From positions 1 to 48,173 of the forward strand of contig CAPQCU010000013.1 in the NCBI GenBank assembly GCA_948684385.1: a DNA stretch of 48,173 nt. Direction: 5' to 3'. Below, one piece after another: positions 23,705-32,563 of this stretch. The position numbers were made by a program, and so were the translations under genes. The notes under the pieces are model-generated. The model searched no databases, had not been told where the DNA came from, and worked only from the letters and a program-made list of their open reading frames with translations. Every line of letters begins with the position of its first letter. Positions within the stretch are counted from its first letter, which is position 1. The stretch is from an uncultured bacterium. GTDB taxonomy: Bacteria; Cyanobacteriota; Vampirovibrionia; Gastranaerophilales; Gastranaerophilaceae.

Positions 23705-25391
23705 ATATAATTCTTTGTTCTTTTGTATTAGAAGTTATTTCCGGCTTATACTTAACACTTTCAAGATGCTCCCTAAATAACTCATCATAAGTTTTTTCAA
23801 GCGATATAAATCGGTCACGTATCCTTGGAGGCCATTCAATATCATCTTTGATTAGGAATTTATCATTGATAACCATACTGTATTCTTTTTCCAAATCAAT
23901 CGGTTCAAACTCCTGCGTTTCCTGATTTCTGACTTTTATCGCGTCGACCATTCGATTTTGAGAATTACCGGCTGCAATTTCCGCTATCATAGAACGATTA
24001 ACCTGTACATCTGACCAGTGAATAATAGTATTTCTTGTAGGAGCTTTTAAATTTTGCAAAACATTTTCTATAATAAGCCCTGAAAGTTCTTCACCTGACA
24101 GAGTTCCCATCCTTAAGTTAGATAAATCTTCACTAACACCGTCAAAGACTTTCATAATATCAAGGTTATTTGCTTCGTCTTTCAACCCTCCTCTTACAAT
24201 AGAGGACTGGATTGCAGTAGTGAATACTCCTTGCGTCATTTTAGTATTAAGTTGATTTTTCACGGCTGTTGTTAAATAATTCATCAAATAACTGTTAGAA
24301 TATCTTAACTCATTACCGTATTTAAGTTCATCTTCCATAGATAGCACCGGCTCTAAATCCTGAGCCAGAAACTCTTCTAAGAATTTATTAAACTGATGGT
24401 CTTCAATTCCGTCTGCAACTGTTACACCTGTAAAATACGGAGTCATAGTTGTTTTTATGATATTACCTTCATCATCAAATTCAAGATTTAAAGCTTTAAT
24501 CATTTCATTATCTTTACCAAGCGAATTCACACTCGTTTTACCAACGTTAGTCTGGATATTTTTATGGTCATGGCCGTTTAAAACAAGGTTAATTTGCGGA
24601 ACATTTTTACAAATAATCTCAGAAATTCTTCCGCCTGTATGAGAGAGAAGAATTACAGCACCTTTAGGATTTTCTGCTTTAAACGCATCAACTTGTTTTC
24701 TGACGGACTCAATCGTTCCACCTAAATCTTCTTCTTTTAAGTTAGCATCTTTTTTATTACAGTTATCGAAAAAAGTCATTCCTTTTAAAAGCCCCGGATT
24801 ATAGAAATCCATACTTGGAATTGTTACCCCGAGGAATAGAACTTTATGGAAGAAATCCGGATTTTTATCATCAGGTATAGAATAAACTGCAGATTGAACA
24901 ATTCTATTGTTCTGAATCATTGCTCTTTTAACTGCCGGTGATTTTTCTAAATCCACATTTGTTACAAGCGAAGTCATAGGATTTTTCTTCATTACGTTCA
25001 AAAGAAATCCGTCACCTGCATCTAAACAGTGGTTTCCTGCCGTAAACAGTGTTTCAAAATAAGCTGCTCCATGAGCTGCGTGAGTCACCATCATTCTTAG
25101 CATGCTGATTGTCTTAAGCATAGCTAAGTTTTGAAGCTCGCCGTTTGATAGTTTTGTTTTAGTTAGATACCCGCGCTTTGAAGGGTTAATAAACCAGTCG
25201 CCGACTATTGCAAAGAAATTTTTAGTACTTTCTTCATTTGAACGTGCAAAAATATCTTTTGCATTATTTTCTACTGTTTTAAGCCAGATAGGCATTTTCA
25301 TAATGTTTCCGTGGTTATCAGCTGTAGCCAGTATGTTTATTCGCGCACCGCGAAAAGACCGGCTATCAGCCTGATTTACAGGTGATAACAT
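23703..25391 (-). CDS. UshA/5'-nucleotidase-like metallophosphoesterase without signal peptide
   Basis: 562 residues. The metallophosphoesterase domain shows ILATADNHGN (DxH), FFAIVGDWF, TAGNHCLDAGDG (GNH), VILLSHTGG and VLNGHDHKN (GHxH). The C-terminal part (about 345-540) resembles the 5'-nucleotidase C-terminal domain that binds nucleotide bases. Such enzymes are normally periplasmic, but there is no signal peptide; the N-terminus instead reads SRSFRGARI (SFRG at 12-15), like the SFKG/AFQG proteins encoded at 17.5-19.5 kb. The ATG at 25391 is preferred over a GTG three codons earlier because AAAGGAG lies 8 bases before it and overlaps the GTG. Confidence 0.78.
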   Translation of the reverse strand: MLSPVNQADSRSFRGARINILATADNHGNIMKMPIWLKTVENNAKDIFARSNEESTKNFFAIVGDWFINPSKRGYLTKTKLSNGELQNLAMLKTISMLRMMVTHAAHGAAYFETLFTAGNHCLDAGDGFLLNVMKKNPMTSLVTNVDLEKSPAVKRAMIQNNRIVQSAVYSIPDDKNPDFFHKVLFLGVTIPSMDFYNPGLLKGMTFFDNCNKKDANLKEEDLGGTIESVRKQVDAFKAENPKGAVILLSHTGGRISEIICKNVPQINLVLNGHDHKNIQTNVGKTSVNSLGKDNEMIKALNLEFDDEGNIIKTTMTPYFTGVTVADGIEDHQFNKFLEEFLAQDLEPVLSMEDELKYGNELRYSNSYLMNYLTTAVKNQLNTKMTQGVFTTAIQSSIVRGGLKDEANNLDIMKVFDGVSEDLSNLRMGTLSGEELSGLIIENVLQNLKAPTRNTIIHWSDVQVNRSMIAEIAAGNSQNRMVDAIKVRNQETQEFEPIDLEKEYSMVINDKFLIKDDIEWPPRIRDRFISLEKTYDELFREHLESVKYKPEITSNTKEQRII

Positions 25392-25404
25392 AATACACAC
25401 TCCT

Positions 25405-25439
25405 TTTACATAATTACCTATTTATTATAAAATAAACAT
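25405..25439 (+). promoter_or_regulatory. Promoter for a leaderless transcript of the GNAT gene
   Basis: TTTACA (25405-25410), 17 bases and TAAAAT (25428-25433), ending exactly 6 bases before the ATG; no Shine-Dalgarno sequence. This has one of the two best -35 boxes in the group. Confidence 0.55.
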
Positions 25440-25922
25440 ATGAAATTAGAAAGAATTTATCAAAAAGATGTCAAAAAACTTGCAGAACTTGCCTCAGAAA
25501 TCTGGCATGAATACTGGCCATGTATTTTAACCTCTGAACAAATTGACTACATGGTTGACAAGTTTCAGTCCGAAAACGCGATAATTAACCAGATAGAAAA
25601 CGAAAACTACACGTATTATTTTCTCAAAGTCGACGGAAATGTCGCAGGCTACACCGGAGTTTCTAACCGCGGAGATTATTTATTCTTATCAAAGCTTTAT
25701 ATCAAAAAAGAATTCCGCCACAAAGGGTACGGTAAAAAAGCTTTTGAAGAGATTAAAAAACTGGGATTTAATAGAATTCAATTAACAGTCAACAAGTATA
25801 ACAAAAATACAATTGATGCTTACCTTAAATACGGTTTTAAGATAATAAACAAAGCCGTCACTGATATAGGTAACGGCTTTGTTATGGATGATTATATTAT
25901 GGAATTTACTTTGACGGACTAA
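25440..25922 (+). CDS. GNAT family N-acetyltransferase
   Basis: 160 residues. The acetyl-CoA binding loop is RHKGYGKKAF (R/QxxGxG/A), preceded by the beta strand LFLSKLYIKKEF and followed by IQLTVNKYNKNTIDAYLKYGF, the usual last motif. It moves an acetyl group to an amine; the substrate, protein or small molecule, is unknown. It stands alone. The 3' end overlaps the convergent band-7 gene by 17 bases. Confidence 0.85.
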   Translation: MKLERIYQKDVKKLAELASEIWHEYWPCILTSEQIDYMVDKFQSENAIINQIENENYTYYFLKVDGNVAGYTGVSNRGDYLFLSKLYIKKEFRHKGYGKKAFEEIKKLGFNRIQLTVNKYNKNTIDAYLKYGFKIINKAVTDIGNGFVMDDYIMEFTLTD

Positions 25923-26697
25923 CGTTTATAAACGGTACCGAATTACCCATCATGTACTGAGGCATCTTGCCATCCCATTTTTGAACAGCTTCGTACTGTA
26001 CAAGAGATTTATTTTGACTTAAAGCCTGCGCTCTGATTGACATTGAACGGGCTTCGGCTTCTGCCGCAATAACTTTTTGTTTAGCTTCTTCCTGAACCTG
26101 AACTGTTTTGTTCTTTGCTTTCAAAGCTTCCTGTTCTGCTGTAACTTTGCTTTCAATTGCGCGTTCAAAAACATCTGAATAATTTATCTCTGTCATCTGG
26201 AAATCAGTTACATTGATATAATTATCTTTGAGCTGGTTTTGAAGCTTCATCAAAATATCACCGGTTGCTCTTTCTCTGTTTGCAATCAAATCCTGAGCGT
26301 TCCATTTTCCGATAATATCTTTGATTGTACCTTCAACTACCGGAGTTAAAATTGTAGAAACATAGTCCATACCTACTTCCTGAAACAGTTTATTAACTTT
26401 ATCCGGCTGGACATTGTAGTTAATTACATAAGTAATTCTTGCTTGTTGAATATCTTTTGTGTAAACGGCGGTGGTTAATGTATTTTTCTGAGTCCTGACA
26501 TCCATTGTTCTAAATTTTTGAATAAACGGAAAAATCAAATGCAAACCTTCTCCGTAGCATTGAGGTTCAACTTCACCTAATCTAATCTTAATTCCTCTTT
26601 CCCCCGGACCAACCATTACAAACGGATTGCACATCACAAGGAAACATACAAGCAGGCACAATACAAGAATTGGCATACCAAAAAACTTTTTGTCCAT
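25906..26697 (-). CDS. SPFH/band 7 (prohibitin-like, HflC-type) membrane protein
   Basis: 263 residues. One N-terminal helix (about 8-25) is followed by VGPGERGIKIRLGEV, the start of the band 7 domain, DVRTQKNTL, and then a long Ala/Glu/Lys-rich coiled coil (about 165-235, VTAEQEALKAKNKTVQV) typical of prohibitins and HflK/HflC. Such proteins form large membrane rings, often guarding FtsH. The ATG at 26697 is preferred to a GTG one codon earlier, which would sit too close to AAGGA. It follows a small membrane protein gene by 15 bases. Confidence 0.82.
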   Translation of the reverse strand: MDKKFFGMPILVLCLLVCFLVMCNPFVMVGPGERGIKIRLGEVEPQCYGEGLHLIFPFIQKFRTMDVRTQKNTLTTAVYTKDIQQARITYVINYNVQPDKVNKLFQEVGMDYVSTILTPVVEGTIKDIIGKWNAQDLIANRERATGDILMKLQNQLKDNYINVTDFQMTEINYSDVFERAIESKVTAEQEALKAKNKTVQVQEEAKQKVIAAEAEARSMSIRAQALSQNKSLVQYEAVQKWDGKMPQYMMGNSVPFINVSPSK

Positions 26698-26712
26698 CAC
26701 ATTCCTTTCCTA

Positions 26713-26904
26713 TTAATTAAGAGCCAAAAGCGCTAATGTCACATAAAGAGCAGCTACAACAAAAACAAACGCACCAAAGATTATAAGCATCTGTTTACCA
26801 TATTTTTTGTACAAATTTTCACCGGTTATGTAGCACAAAGTTATAATACACAAATTCACTAACACAATTAGTGACAGAAATAAAAACAAAACTCTTATGA
26901 CCAT
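26713..26904 (-). CDS. Small two-helix membrane protein upstream of the band 7 gene
   Basis: 63 residues with two membrane helices (about 4-27 and 40-62) around a short loop, GENLYKKYGKQ. GAGGG lies 6 bases before the ATG, and the next gene starts 15 bases after the stop, so it is very likely translated and cotranscribed. No family recognised. By position it may be a partner of the band 7 protein. Confidence 0.6.
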   Translation of the reverse strand: MVIRVLFLFLSLIVLVNLCIITLCYITGENLYKKYGKQMLIIFGAFVFVVAALYVTLALLALN

Positions 26905-26953
26905 TAAAACCCTCTTTCCTATTTTATATTAAATGAGAAAAAGAATTTTGTTA

Positions 26954-28159
26954 TCATTTATTAGGTTGATTTAATTTTTCGTTTATAAACTCTAAAATTT
27001 CATCGCAGCATTTAGACCAGCTAAACTCTCTTGCTCTAATCATTCCGCGTTCAGAGCACAATTCTCTATAGAAATTATCATAATAAAACTTTTCATAAGC
27101 TTTAATCATCTCTTCATCATTCTTAGGGTCAATCTGAATGCCTGCCTGCCCGATAACTTCCGGCAGAGAAGAAACATTTGAAGTAATAACAGGGCATCCG
27201 CATTTCATAGCTTCTAACACCGGCAGTCCGAAACCTTCATAAAGAGAGGGATAAACAAACATTAGAGCGCTAGAATAAAGTGCCGGCAGCTCTTCATCTT
27301 TTACATATCCGGTTAAAACAATTTTCGATTTATCATATTGTTTTAAAGTCTTATCAAGCTCAGCTTCAAAAGTTTTCCAGTTGCTGCCTCCAAGAACAAG
27401 TTTAAGGTCATTAATCTTATTCTTTTCAATAAACTTAATAAAATTCCTTATCGCAAAAATAACGTTTTTTCTTTTTCCCAGAGTACACAAAGAAAAAACA
27501 TATTTCTCACTATTATTTTTAGACTGCTGAATAAAATTTTCATTTACGCCCAGAAGCGTTGTTTTGATATTTTCAGGTTTAATAAACGGAAAATATTTTA
27601 AAACATCCTCTCTTGTACATTCTGAATTTGCAAAGTAAAAATCTTTGTCATTAATTGTGTTATAAACCTTATAATGCCAGTCTTTTGTATTCTTTGGCAT
27701 ACCTTTTTCTAAAATCGGAATAATGTCATGAAGCATTCTGAATTTCGGAATATCCGCGTTTTGAATATCAACAGAAGGCGGAGTAAATGGAGATAAGTAA
27801 ACATCAAAATCTTCTATTTTTTTTATGGCTTTTTTACTTTTCACATACAAATATTTATCATAAAATCTTGCAAGAATGTTTATTGCAGTTTTTATCACAT
27901 AAGGCGTATCTTTAGTTAAATAAAGGATTTTTGACACCATTCTATTTAGCCGGGAATACTCGTCTAAAAATTTAACCTCCGAAAAATCTTTAATATTTTT
28001 CATAAACTCTATACGCCTAAAATCGCAGTAAAATGTTACATCGCACCCGCGTTTTTTAAATTCTTCAAACAGGTTTAAAGCAACATAAAAAACACCTGCT
28101 CTATGTCCGTTTGTGTCGTAAAAATATGAAAGCTCGGTACAATCAAACAGTATTTTCAT
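26954..28159 (-). CDS. GT4-type glycosyltransferase
   Basis: 401 residues, GT-B fold. The C-terminal half has KYVFSLCTLGKRKN, the nucleotide-sugar site YPSLYEGFGLPVLEAMKCG (EGFGLPVLE) and SNVSSLPEVIGQAG. It most resembles mannosyl- or glucosyltransferases of O-antigen, capsule or glycoprotein synthesis. Donor and acceptor are unknown. It overlaps the upstream GT2 gene by 4 bases (ATGA) and belongs to the surface-glycan block. Confidence 0.85.
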   Translation of the reverse strand: MKILFDCTELSYFYDTNGHRAGVFYVALNLFEEFKKRGCDVTFYCDFRRIEFMKNIKDFSEVKFLDEYSRLNRMVSKILYLTKDTPYVIKTAINILARFYDKYLYVKSKKAIKKIEDFDVYLSPFTPPSVDIQNADIPKFRMLHDIIPILEKGMPKNTKDWHYKVYNTINDKDFYFANSECTREDVLKYFPFIKPENIKTTLLGVNENFIQQSKNNSEKYVFSLCTLGKRKNVIFAIRNFIKFIEKNKINDLKLVLGGSNWKTFEAELDKTLKQYDKSKIVLTGYVKDEELPALYSSALMFVYPSLYEGFGLPVLEAMKCGCPVITSNVSSLPEVIGQAGIQIDPKNDEEMIKAYEKFYYDNFYRELCSERGMIRAREFSWSKCCDEILEFINEKLNQPNK

Positions 28160-28977
28160 CTCAAGCCCTTTTTCAGACGATTAACGAGCTTAATCATCAA
28201 AAGATGAAAAGCGTAAATCTTGTTTAGAGGAAAAACTTTAAACTGTTTTGCCATTCTTTGAAGCTGGAACTTTTCAGCTCCAGATATTGACAGATACTCT
28301 GCAAACGGATGTTTTGAATAATAGTACGCCCTGTTTTTTTCCATATTTTGTGAATGTTTTACAGAAGTTACAGAGCCAAAATGAAAAAATCCCGCTTCGT
28401 TTGTAACATAAATTCCGTATCCTGATTCCACTGCTCTATATTTTAAATCATTATCTTCAAAAAAAGCAGGGAAGAAAGCTTCGTCAAAAACTCCGATTGT
28501 ATTCAAAACTTTGCGTTTGGTTATAACACAGGAAAACACACACTCATCAAAACTTTTTTCATACGGAGAGGAGTATTTAAACTCCTGAAAATATTTGATA
28601 TATTTTTTCTCATTCGTATTGTCATAATGCGGATTAATGTGCCTTGGAGAAACAAATCCGGCATTTTCTTTTTGAAAAACTTTTTCACAAGCTTTGAACC
28701 AGTTTGGATACAAAAGAATATCATTGTTTAAAAAGCCTAAATATTCACCCTCTGCAATTTCTATCCCCTGATTATTGCCTTTTGAAAAACCTTGGTTTTC
28801 ATTATTCAAAATTAGCTTCACATCCGGTAAAGATTGCAAATACTCTACAGTACCGTCAGTCGAGCCGTTATCTACAATAATAAGTTCGAAATCTTCTGTA
28901 TACCTATAAAGGCTCTCTATGTATTTCTTTGTATAACCCAGCTTGTTATACGTAAGTGTTATAATACTAAGTTTCAT
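28156..28977 (-). CDS. GT2 glycosyltransferase (rhamnosyltransferase-like)
   Basis: 273 residues. The GT-A domain shows ITLTYNKLGYTKKYIESL, IVDNGSTDGTVEYL and LNNDILLYPNWF, where NND replaces DxD as in many rhamnosyltransferase-like GT2 enzymes, followed by FDEAFFPAFFEDNDLKYRA. It likely adds a sugar to a surface polysaccharide. A TAAGAT box ends 6 bases before the ATG, without a good Shine-Dalgarno sequence, and a divergent GT2 gene starts 41 bases away. Confidence 0.85.
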   Translation of the reverse strand: MKLSIITLTYNKLGYTKKYIESLYRYTEDFELIIVDNGSTDGTVEYLQSLPDVKLILNNENQGFSKGNNQGIEIAEGEYLGFLNNDILLYPNWFKACEKVFQKENAGFVSPRHINPHYDNTNEKKYIKYFQEFKYSSPYEKSFDECVFSCVITKRKVLNTIGVFDEAFFPAFFEDNDLKYRAVESGYGIYVTNEAGFFHFGSVTSVKHSQNMEKNRAYYYSKHPFAEYLSISGAEKFQLQRMAKQFKVFPLNKIYAFHLLMIKLVNRLKKGLR

Positions 28978-28989
28978 ATTCTTATCTTA
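28978..28989 (-). promoter_or_regulatory. -10 element for a leaderless transcript of the GT2-GT4 pair
   Basis: On the minus strand TAAGAT (28989-28984) ends exactly 6 bases before the ATG at 28977. No clear -35 and only AAG-type purines upstream, so it is the weaker half of a divergent pair. Confidence 0.3.
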
Positions 28990-29006
28990 GCACAAATTAT
29001 TTATGA

Positions 29007-29018
29007 TATTATAAACCT
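29007..29018 (+). promoter_or_regulatory. -10 element for a leaderless transcript of the GT2 gene at 29019
   Basis: TATTAT (29007-29012) ends exactly 6 bases before the ATG; no Shine-Dalgarno sequence is present. The -35 is not convincing. Confidence 0.4.
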
Positions 29019-30035
29019 ATGAAACCATTAATCAGCGTAGTTATTCCTGTTTATAATGTCGAGAAATACCTGAGACAATGCCTTGACTCGGTTATTAATC
29101 AAACAAACATTGAAATCATTTGTGTTGATGACTGTTCAACAGATTCTTCACCCGAAATTTTAAAAGAATACGCTGATAAAATCACTATTTTAAAAAATCC
29201 CCAAAATCTCGGCTTAGGACTTACACGCAATGAAGGAATTAAAATTGCAAACGGAGAGTTTATTCACTGCCTTGACTCCGACGACTGGATGGAGCCGGAC
29301 GCTTATGAAAGATTATCAAAATATCTGGATAACAGCGTAGACGGAGTCAGGTTTACTTATACTTCTTTTGATGAAAAAAGCGGAAAGACAGAATCTGTCG
29401 GATACTCAGGGTACGAATTTTTATACAAAAAAGTCAATATCTTTAACACTCCTGAATGCTTTAGATGCTGGAATTCAAGCGCGTGGATTAAAATTTTAAG
29501 AAAAGATTTTATCATTGAAAACGACCTGTTTTACAATGATTACAGATGTTTTGAAGACGTAGAATACGCAATGCGTACAGCTTTGAAAGCAAAGAATTTG
29601 ATTTTTATTGAATACTCGCTTCTCTGCTACAGAGCAAACCGGAAAGGCTCGCTTTTAACAAAGAAAAGTCATTACATCGATAACATCATCAAAGACACAA
29701 AATGGGCAAACGAAACAGCTAGAACGCTGCCTGAAAATGTCAAAGCCGAAATTTTAAACTACATGTATGAATTATTAATCAATAATTGTCTTGATGCGTA
29801 CTATACAAGAGTTTTGCCATTCACAAAAATGCAGGAAATTTTTATAAGTTATATTGATACAACTTTTTTACAAAATCAATATACACTTATGCTGGCACAA
29901 AAAGTTATCACAAACAAAGAAATCAAATTCTTTTTGTCATATAATATAAGACGATTTATCAAAGAACATTTTCCTGTATTAACAAACAGTTATTTCGGTA
30001 TGAAAAAGAGATTATCAAAATGGATGAAAAAATAA
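29019..30035 (+). CDS. GT2 glycosyltransferase
   Basis: 338 residues. VVIPVYNVEKYLRQCLDSV, CVDDCSTDSS and HCLDSDDWMEPDAYE (DSDD, the metal site) place it in the large GT2 group that builds capsule, LPS or exopolysaccharide; FEDVEYAMRTA is the later acidic motif. The C-terminal 120 residues are helical and divergent. It overlaps the next GT2 gene by 16 bases. Sugar specificity cannot be read from the sequence. Confidence 0.88.
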   Translation: MKPLISVVIPVYNVEKYLRQCLDSVINQTNIEIICVDDCSTDSSPEILKEYADKITILKNPQNLGLGLTRNEGIKIANGEFIHCLDSDDWMEPDAYERLSKYLDNSVDGVRFTYTSFDEKSGKTESVGYSGYEFLYKKVNIFNTPECFRCWNSSAWIKILRKDFIIENDLFYNDYRCFEDVEYAMRTALKAKNLIFIEYSLLCYRANRKGSLLTKKSHYIDNIIKDTKWANETARTLPENVKAEILNYMYELLINNCLDAYYTRVLPFTKMQEIFISYIDTTFLQNQYTLMLAQKVITNKEIKFFLSYNIRRFIKEHFPVLTNSYFGMKKRLSKWMKK

Positions 30036-30877
30036 GCATAATAATGCCAAGCTACAATTACGCAAAATACATCCGCGAAGCTATCAGAAGTGTTATTAAT
30101 CAAACTTACACAAACTGGGAGCTTATAATAATCGATGACGCTTCAACAGACCATTCTCTTGATATTATTGAAGAATACTTACACGATACAAGAATTAAAC
30201 TCATCATTAACGATAAAAACCTCGGACTTGCAGTTACATTAAAAAAAGGAATTGAGTTTGCAGAAGGGAAATGGATTGCTTTTTTAGAATGTGATGATAT
30301 GTTTTATCCTTTGTCTCTTGAAAAGAAAATGGAAGCCGCAAAAAACGGAGCAGACGTAATCTTTACAGCAGTAGAAGGGTTTCAGGACAAACAAAAGATA
30401 GAAAAATACAAAAAACATGTTGAAGATATTAACAAGTATATCGTTAAGCTGAATAAATCAAAATTTATTCCAAACTTTAAAGACATCGTTTATAAAACAA
30501 ATATCATCCCGACTTTTTCAGCTCTTATGATTAAAAAAGAACTTTTACAGGAATGTAAGTTTAATCCTTTGTGTAAGTCAGCTCTTGATTATTACCTTGA
30601 AGCCCAGCTTTGCTTTCATAAATTCTATTATATTCACGAAGAGCTCACACGCTGGAGGCTGCACAGTGACAGTTATTTGAACAGAGATAAAAACAGCTGG
30701 CTGATTAAATTTTTATTCTCTATCTCGATTTATAAAGAAACAATAAAAGATAAAAACGCATTTACACGATTTTTTGTCTTAACAAACTGGATAAGAAGAA
30801 AGATTATCTATATTAGCACAAATAACAGCCGATTAAAGATAAGTTTATTTAATAACCAGATTATTTTTGTAATTTAG
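30020..30877 (+). CDS. GT2 glycosyltransferase
   Basis: 285 residues. The domain starts IIMPSYNYAKYIREAI and has IIDDASTDHS and FLECDDMFYP, where ECDD stands in the DxD position. It is cotranscribed with the preceding GT2 gene (16-base overlap) and its 3' end overlaps a convergent GT2-like gene by 17 bases. Probably part of the same surface-glycan pathway. Confidence 0.85.
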   Translation: MDEKISIIMPSYNYAKYIREAIRSVINQTYTNWELIIIDDASTDHSLDIIEEYLHDTRIKLIINDKNLGLAVTLKKGIEFAEGKWIAFLECDDMFYPLSLEKKMEAAKNGADVIFTAVEGFQDKQKIEKYKKHVEDINKYIVKLNKSKFIPNFKDIVYKTNIIPTFSALMIKKELLQECKFNPLCKSALDYYLEAQLCFHKFYYIHEELTRWRLHSDSYLNRDKNSWLIKFLFSISIYKETIKDKNAFTRFFVLTNWIRRKIIYISTNNSRLKISLFNNQIIFVI

Positions 30878-31721
30878 GCAAAATATTCCGCCCGTAAAGT
30901 TTCATCAAATTCGCAAGCTGTTCATCGTTTCCACCCGAAGAATTGTATTCATACAAAGATTTTGAGTTATTAAAAATCTGCCTGAAAATATTTACGCAAG
31001 TTAGTGTTTTAATATGATTTTTTACAACCCGAATTTTGCGATTGTTCAGCAAAGCCATAACCCAGAGCCAGATGTCATCAGCATAAGGTGCATTTTTAAG
31101 AAAAACATCTTCTCTAAACACCTCTGCAGAAAAACACCCAGAAGGATAAAGGGCACCTCCGACTCCGGTCAAAAAATTATCAAACCTTGCACTTTCTTCC
31201 TTAACATGTTTTTCCCAGCTCTCATAGGGTTTTCCGATTTCAACACGGTGCGCGCGGTGAACATGAATATCTTCAGGATTTGCAAGATAAGAATAATAAA
31301 GCTTCTGCAACCAGCTTTTCGGGTAATAAATATCATCGTCAGCTGTAACAATTATCGCACCAGAAAACTCTTTGAGCGCATAAATAATCTTTGTATACGA
31401 ACGGATATCTTTCACAAACCGGATTTCCAACCCGTTTTTGACAAAACGCGATACTGAATAAGGCAAACTATTTAAGGTATATTCATCACTAAGCCAAAGA
31501 ATTATCCTATCGGGCTTAAATGACTGATTAAACAATGAATACAGCGCAATATCAAGTTCTGCAAATCTTTCCTTGTAAGAGGTCAAAGACACAATTACCG
31601 GAGCTTCACGCTCTGAAGAGTTCAACATCTTTTTGTTTTTCATTCTGCAGGAAATAAGCCGGATGAGCGGATTAATCGTAAATCTCAGATGAAATTTTGT
31701 ACGAAAAAGTTTCTTTAACAT
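30861..31721 (-). CDS. GT2-like glycosyltransferase with TADDDIYY motif
   Basis: 286 residues. VIVSLTSYKERFAELDIALYSL and IIVTADDDIYYPKSWLQKLY (DDD metal site) are typical of a GT2-like group found in capsule and O-antigen clusters. The ATG at 31721 is preferred to one two codons earlier because GGAGAG lies 7 bases before it and only 1 base before the other. It overlaps the CCA-adding enzyme gene by 7 bases, so a glycan enzyme is cotranscribed with a tRNA enzyme. Confidence 0.75.
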   Translation of the reverse strand: MLKKLFRTKFHLRFTINPLIRLISCRMKNKKMLNSSEREAPVIVSLTSYKERFAELDIALYSLFNQSFKPDRIILWLSDEYTLNSLPYSVSRFVKNGLEIRFVKDIRSYTKIIYALKEFSGAIIVTADDDIYYPKSWLQKLYYSYLANPEDIHVHRAHRVEIGKPYESWEKHVKEESARFDNFLTGVGGALYPSGCFSAEVFREDVFLKNAPYADDIWLWVMALLNNRKIRVVKNHIKTLTCVNIFRQIFNNSKSLYEYNSSGGNDEQLANLMKLYGRNILPKLQK

Positions 31722-32563
31722 CCGCATTCTCTCCGAATTCTATCAATAATAATGCTTTCTTGCGGAGTATTATTATTAGTTTTTTCTGTTTTAAGCCTTT
31801 CCGCCCATTCTAAAATCCTATTCTCAGCCCTCGTAAGCTCAAGGTTTTCAAGATTAAAAAACGCCATATATTTCAACCAGGGAGGGGTAAATGGAAATTT
31901 TTCTATATTCAGTAATTTACAAGGTTTTTGGTTTTCTCCAAGAAGCTTATAAATCCCTTCATTAATAAATCGCTCGTAAGCCTCCTGTTTATTCAAATTG
32001 AAAGTCTCAACAATTTCCTTTTTTACCCTGTGATAACTCATATCATAATTTATATTCTCAAGATACTTTTCCTGCAGCTCGTGCGTATGAGCATCAAGTT
32101 CAAACCCGAAACGAACAGAGAATTTTAACGCTCTTATTATTCTTGTAGGGTCATCAATAAAACTTTCATCATGCAAAACTCTTATTTTTTTTGATTTTAT
32201 ATCATCCAGACCACCTGTATAATCTATGATTTCACCATCAGTTGTGCGTTTGTAAAGCGCATTTATCGTGAAATCACGTCTCAAAACATCTTCTTTTAAA
32301 GAACAGCCAATCTTAGAAACCTCCGGCAGATGTCCTTTTTCCGGATAAGTTTCAACTCTGGTAGAAGCAATATCGATTTCTTTTCCGTCTTTTTCAATCC
32401 TTACCGTTCCAAACGCAGGATTTTCTTTAAGTATATTAAACCCGCTAGAGCGCGCAAACTTAATCGCATCACCTTCATAGCAGTAATCGATATCAAAACT
32501 TTCTGCTCCTAAAAGCTCATCTCTGACTACACCGCCTACAAGATATAAATTTTTATCCTTCAT
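31715..32563 (-). CDS. tRNA nucleotidyltransferase / poly(A) polymerase family (class II CCA-adding type), short
   Basis: 282 residues. LYLVGGVVRDELLG and SFDIDYCYEG (GG...DxD) form the nucleotidyltransferase active site, followed by RRDFTINALY (motif C) and DDPTRIIRALKFSVRFGFEL. Class II enzymes usually have about 370-480 residues, so the C-terminal tRNA-binding region is short. It may add CCA to tRNAs, since the only tRNA here lacks encoded CCA, or be one half of a split A-adding/CC-adding pair. A GGGGTAAAT repeat copy at 31884 lies inside and encodes FPFTPPW on this strand. It overlaps the upstream gene by 11 bases. Confidence 0.82.
   Translation of the reverse strand: MKDKNLYLVGGVVRDELLGAESFDIDYCYEGDAIKFARSSGFNILKENPAFGTVRIEKDGKEIDIASTRVETYPEKGHLPEVSKIGCSLKEDVLRRDFTINALYKRTTDGEIIDYTGGLDDIKSKKIRVLHDESFIDDPTRIIRALKFSVRFGFELDAHTHELQEKYLENINYDMSYHRVKKEIVETFNLNKQEAYERFINEGIYKLLGENQKPCKLLNIEKFPFTPPWLKYMAFFNLENLELTRAENRILEWAERLKTEKTNNNTPQESIIIDRIRRECGC

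Noticed and set aside
26954..31721. The glycosyltransferase block as a recently acquired mobile island
   Set aside because: No integrase, transposase, tRNA boundary, direct repeats or marked change in base composition flank it; it looks like an ordinary surface-glycan locus.
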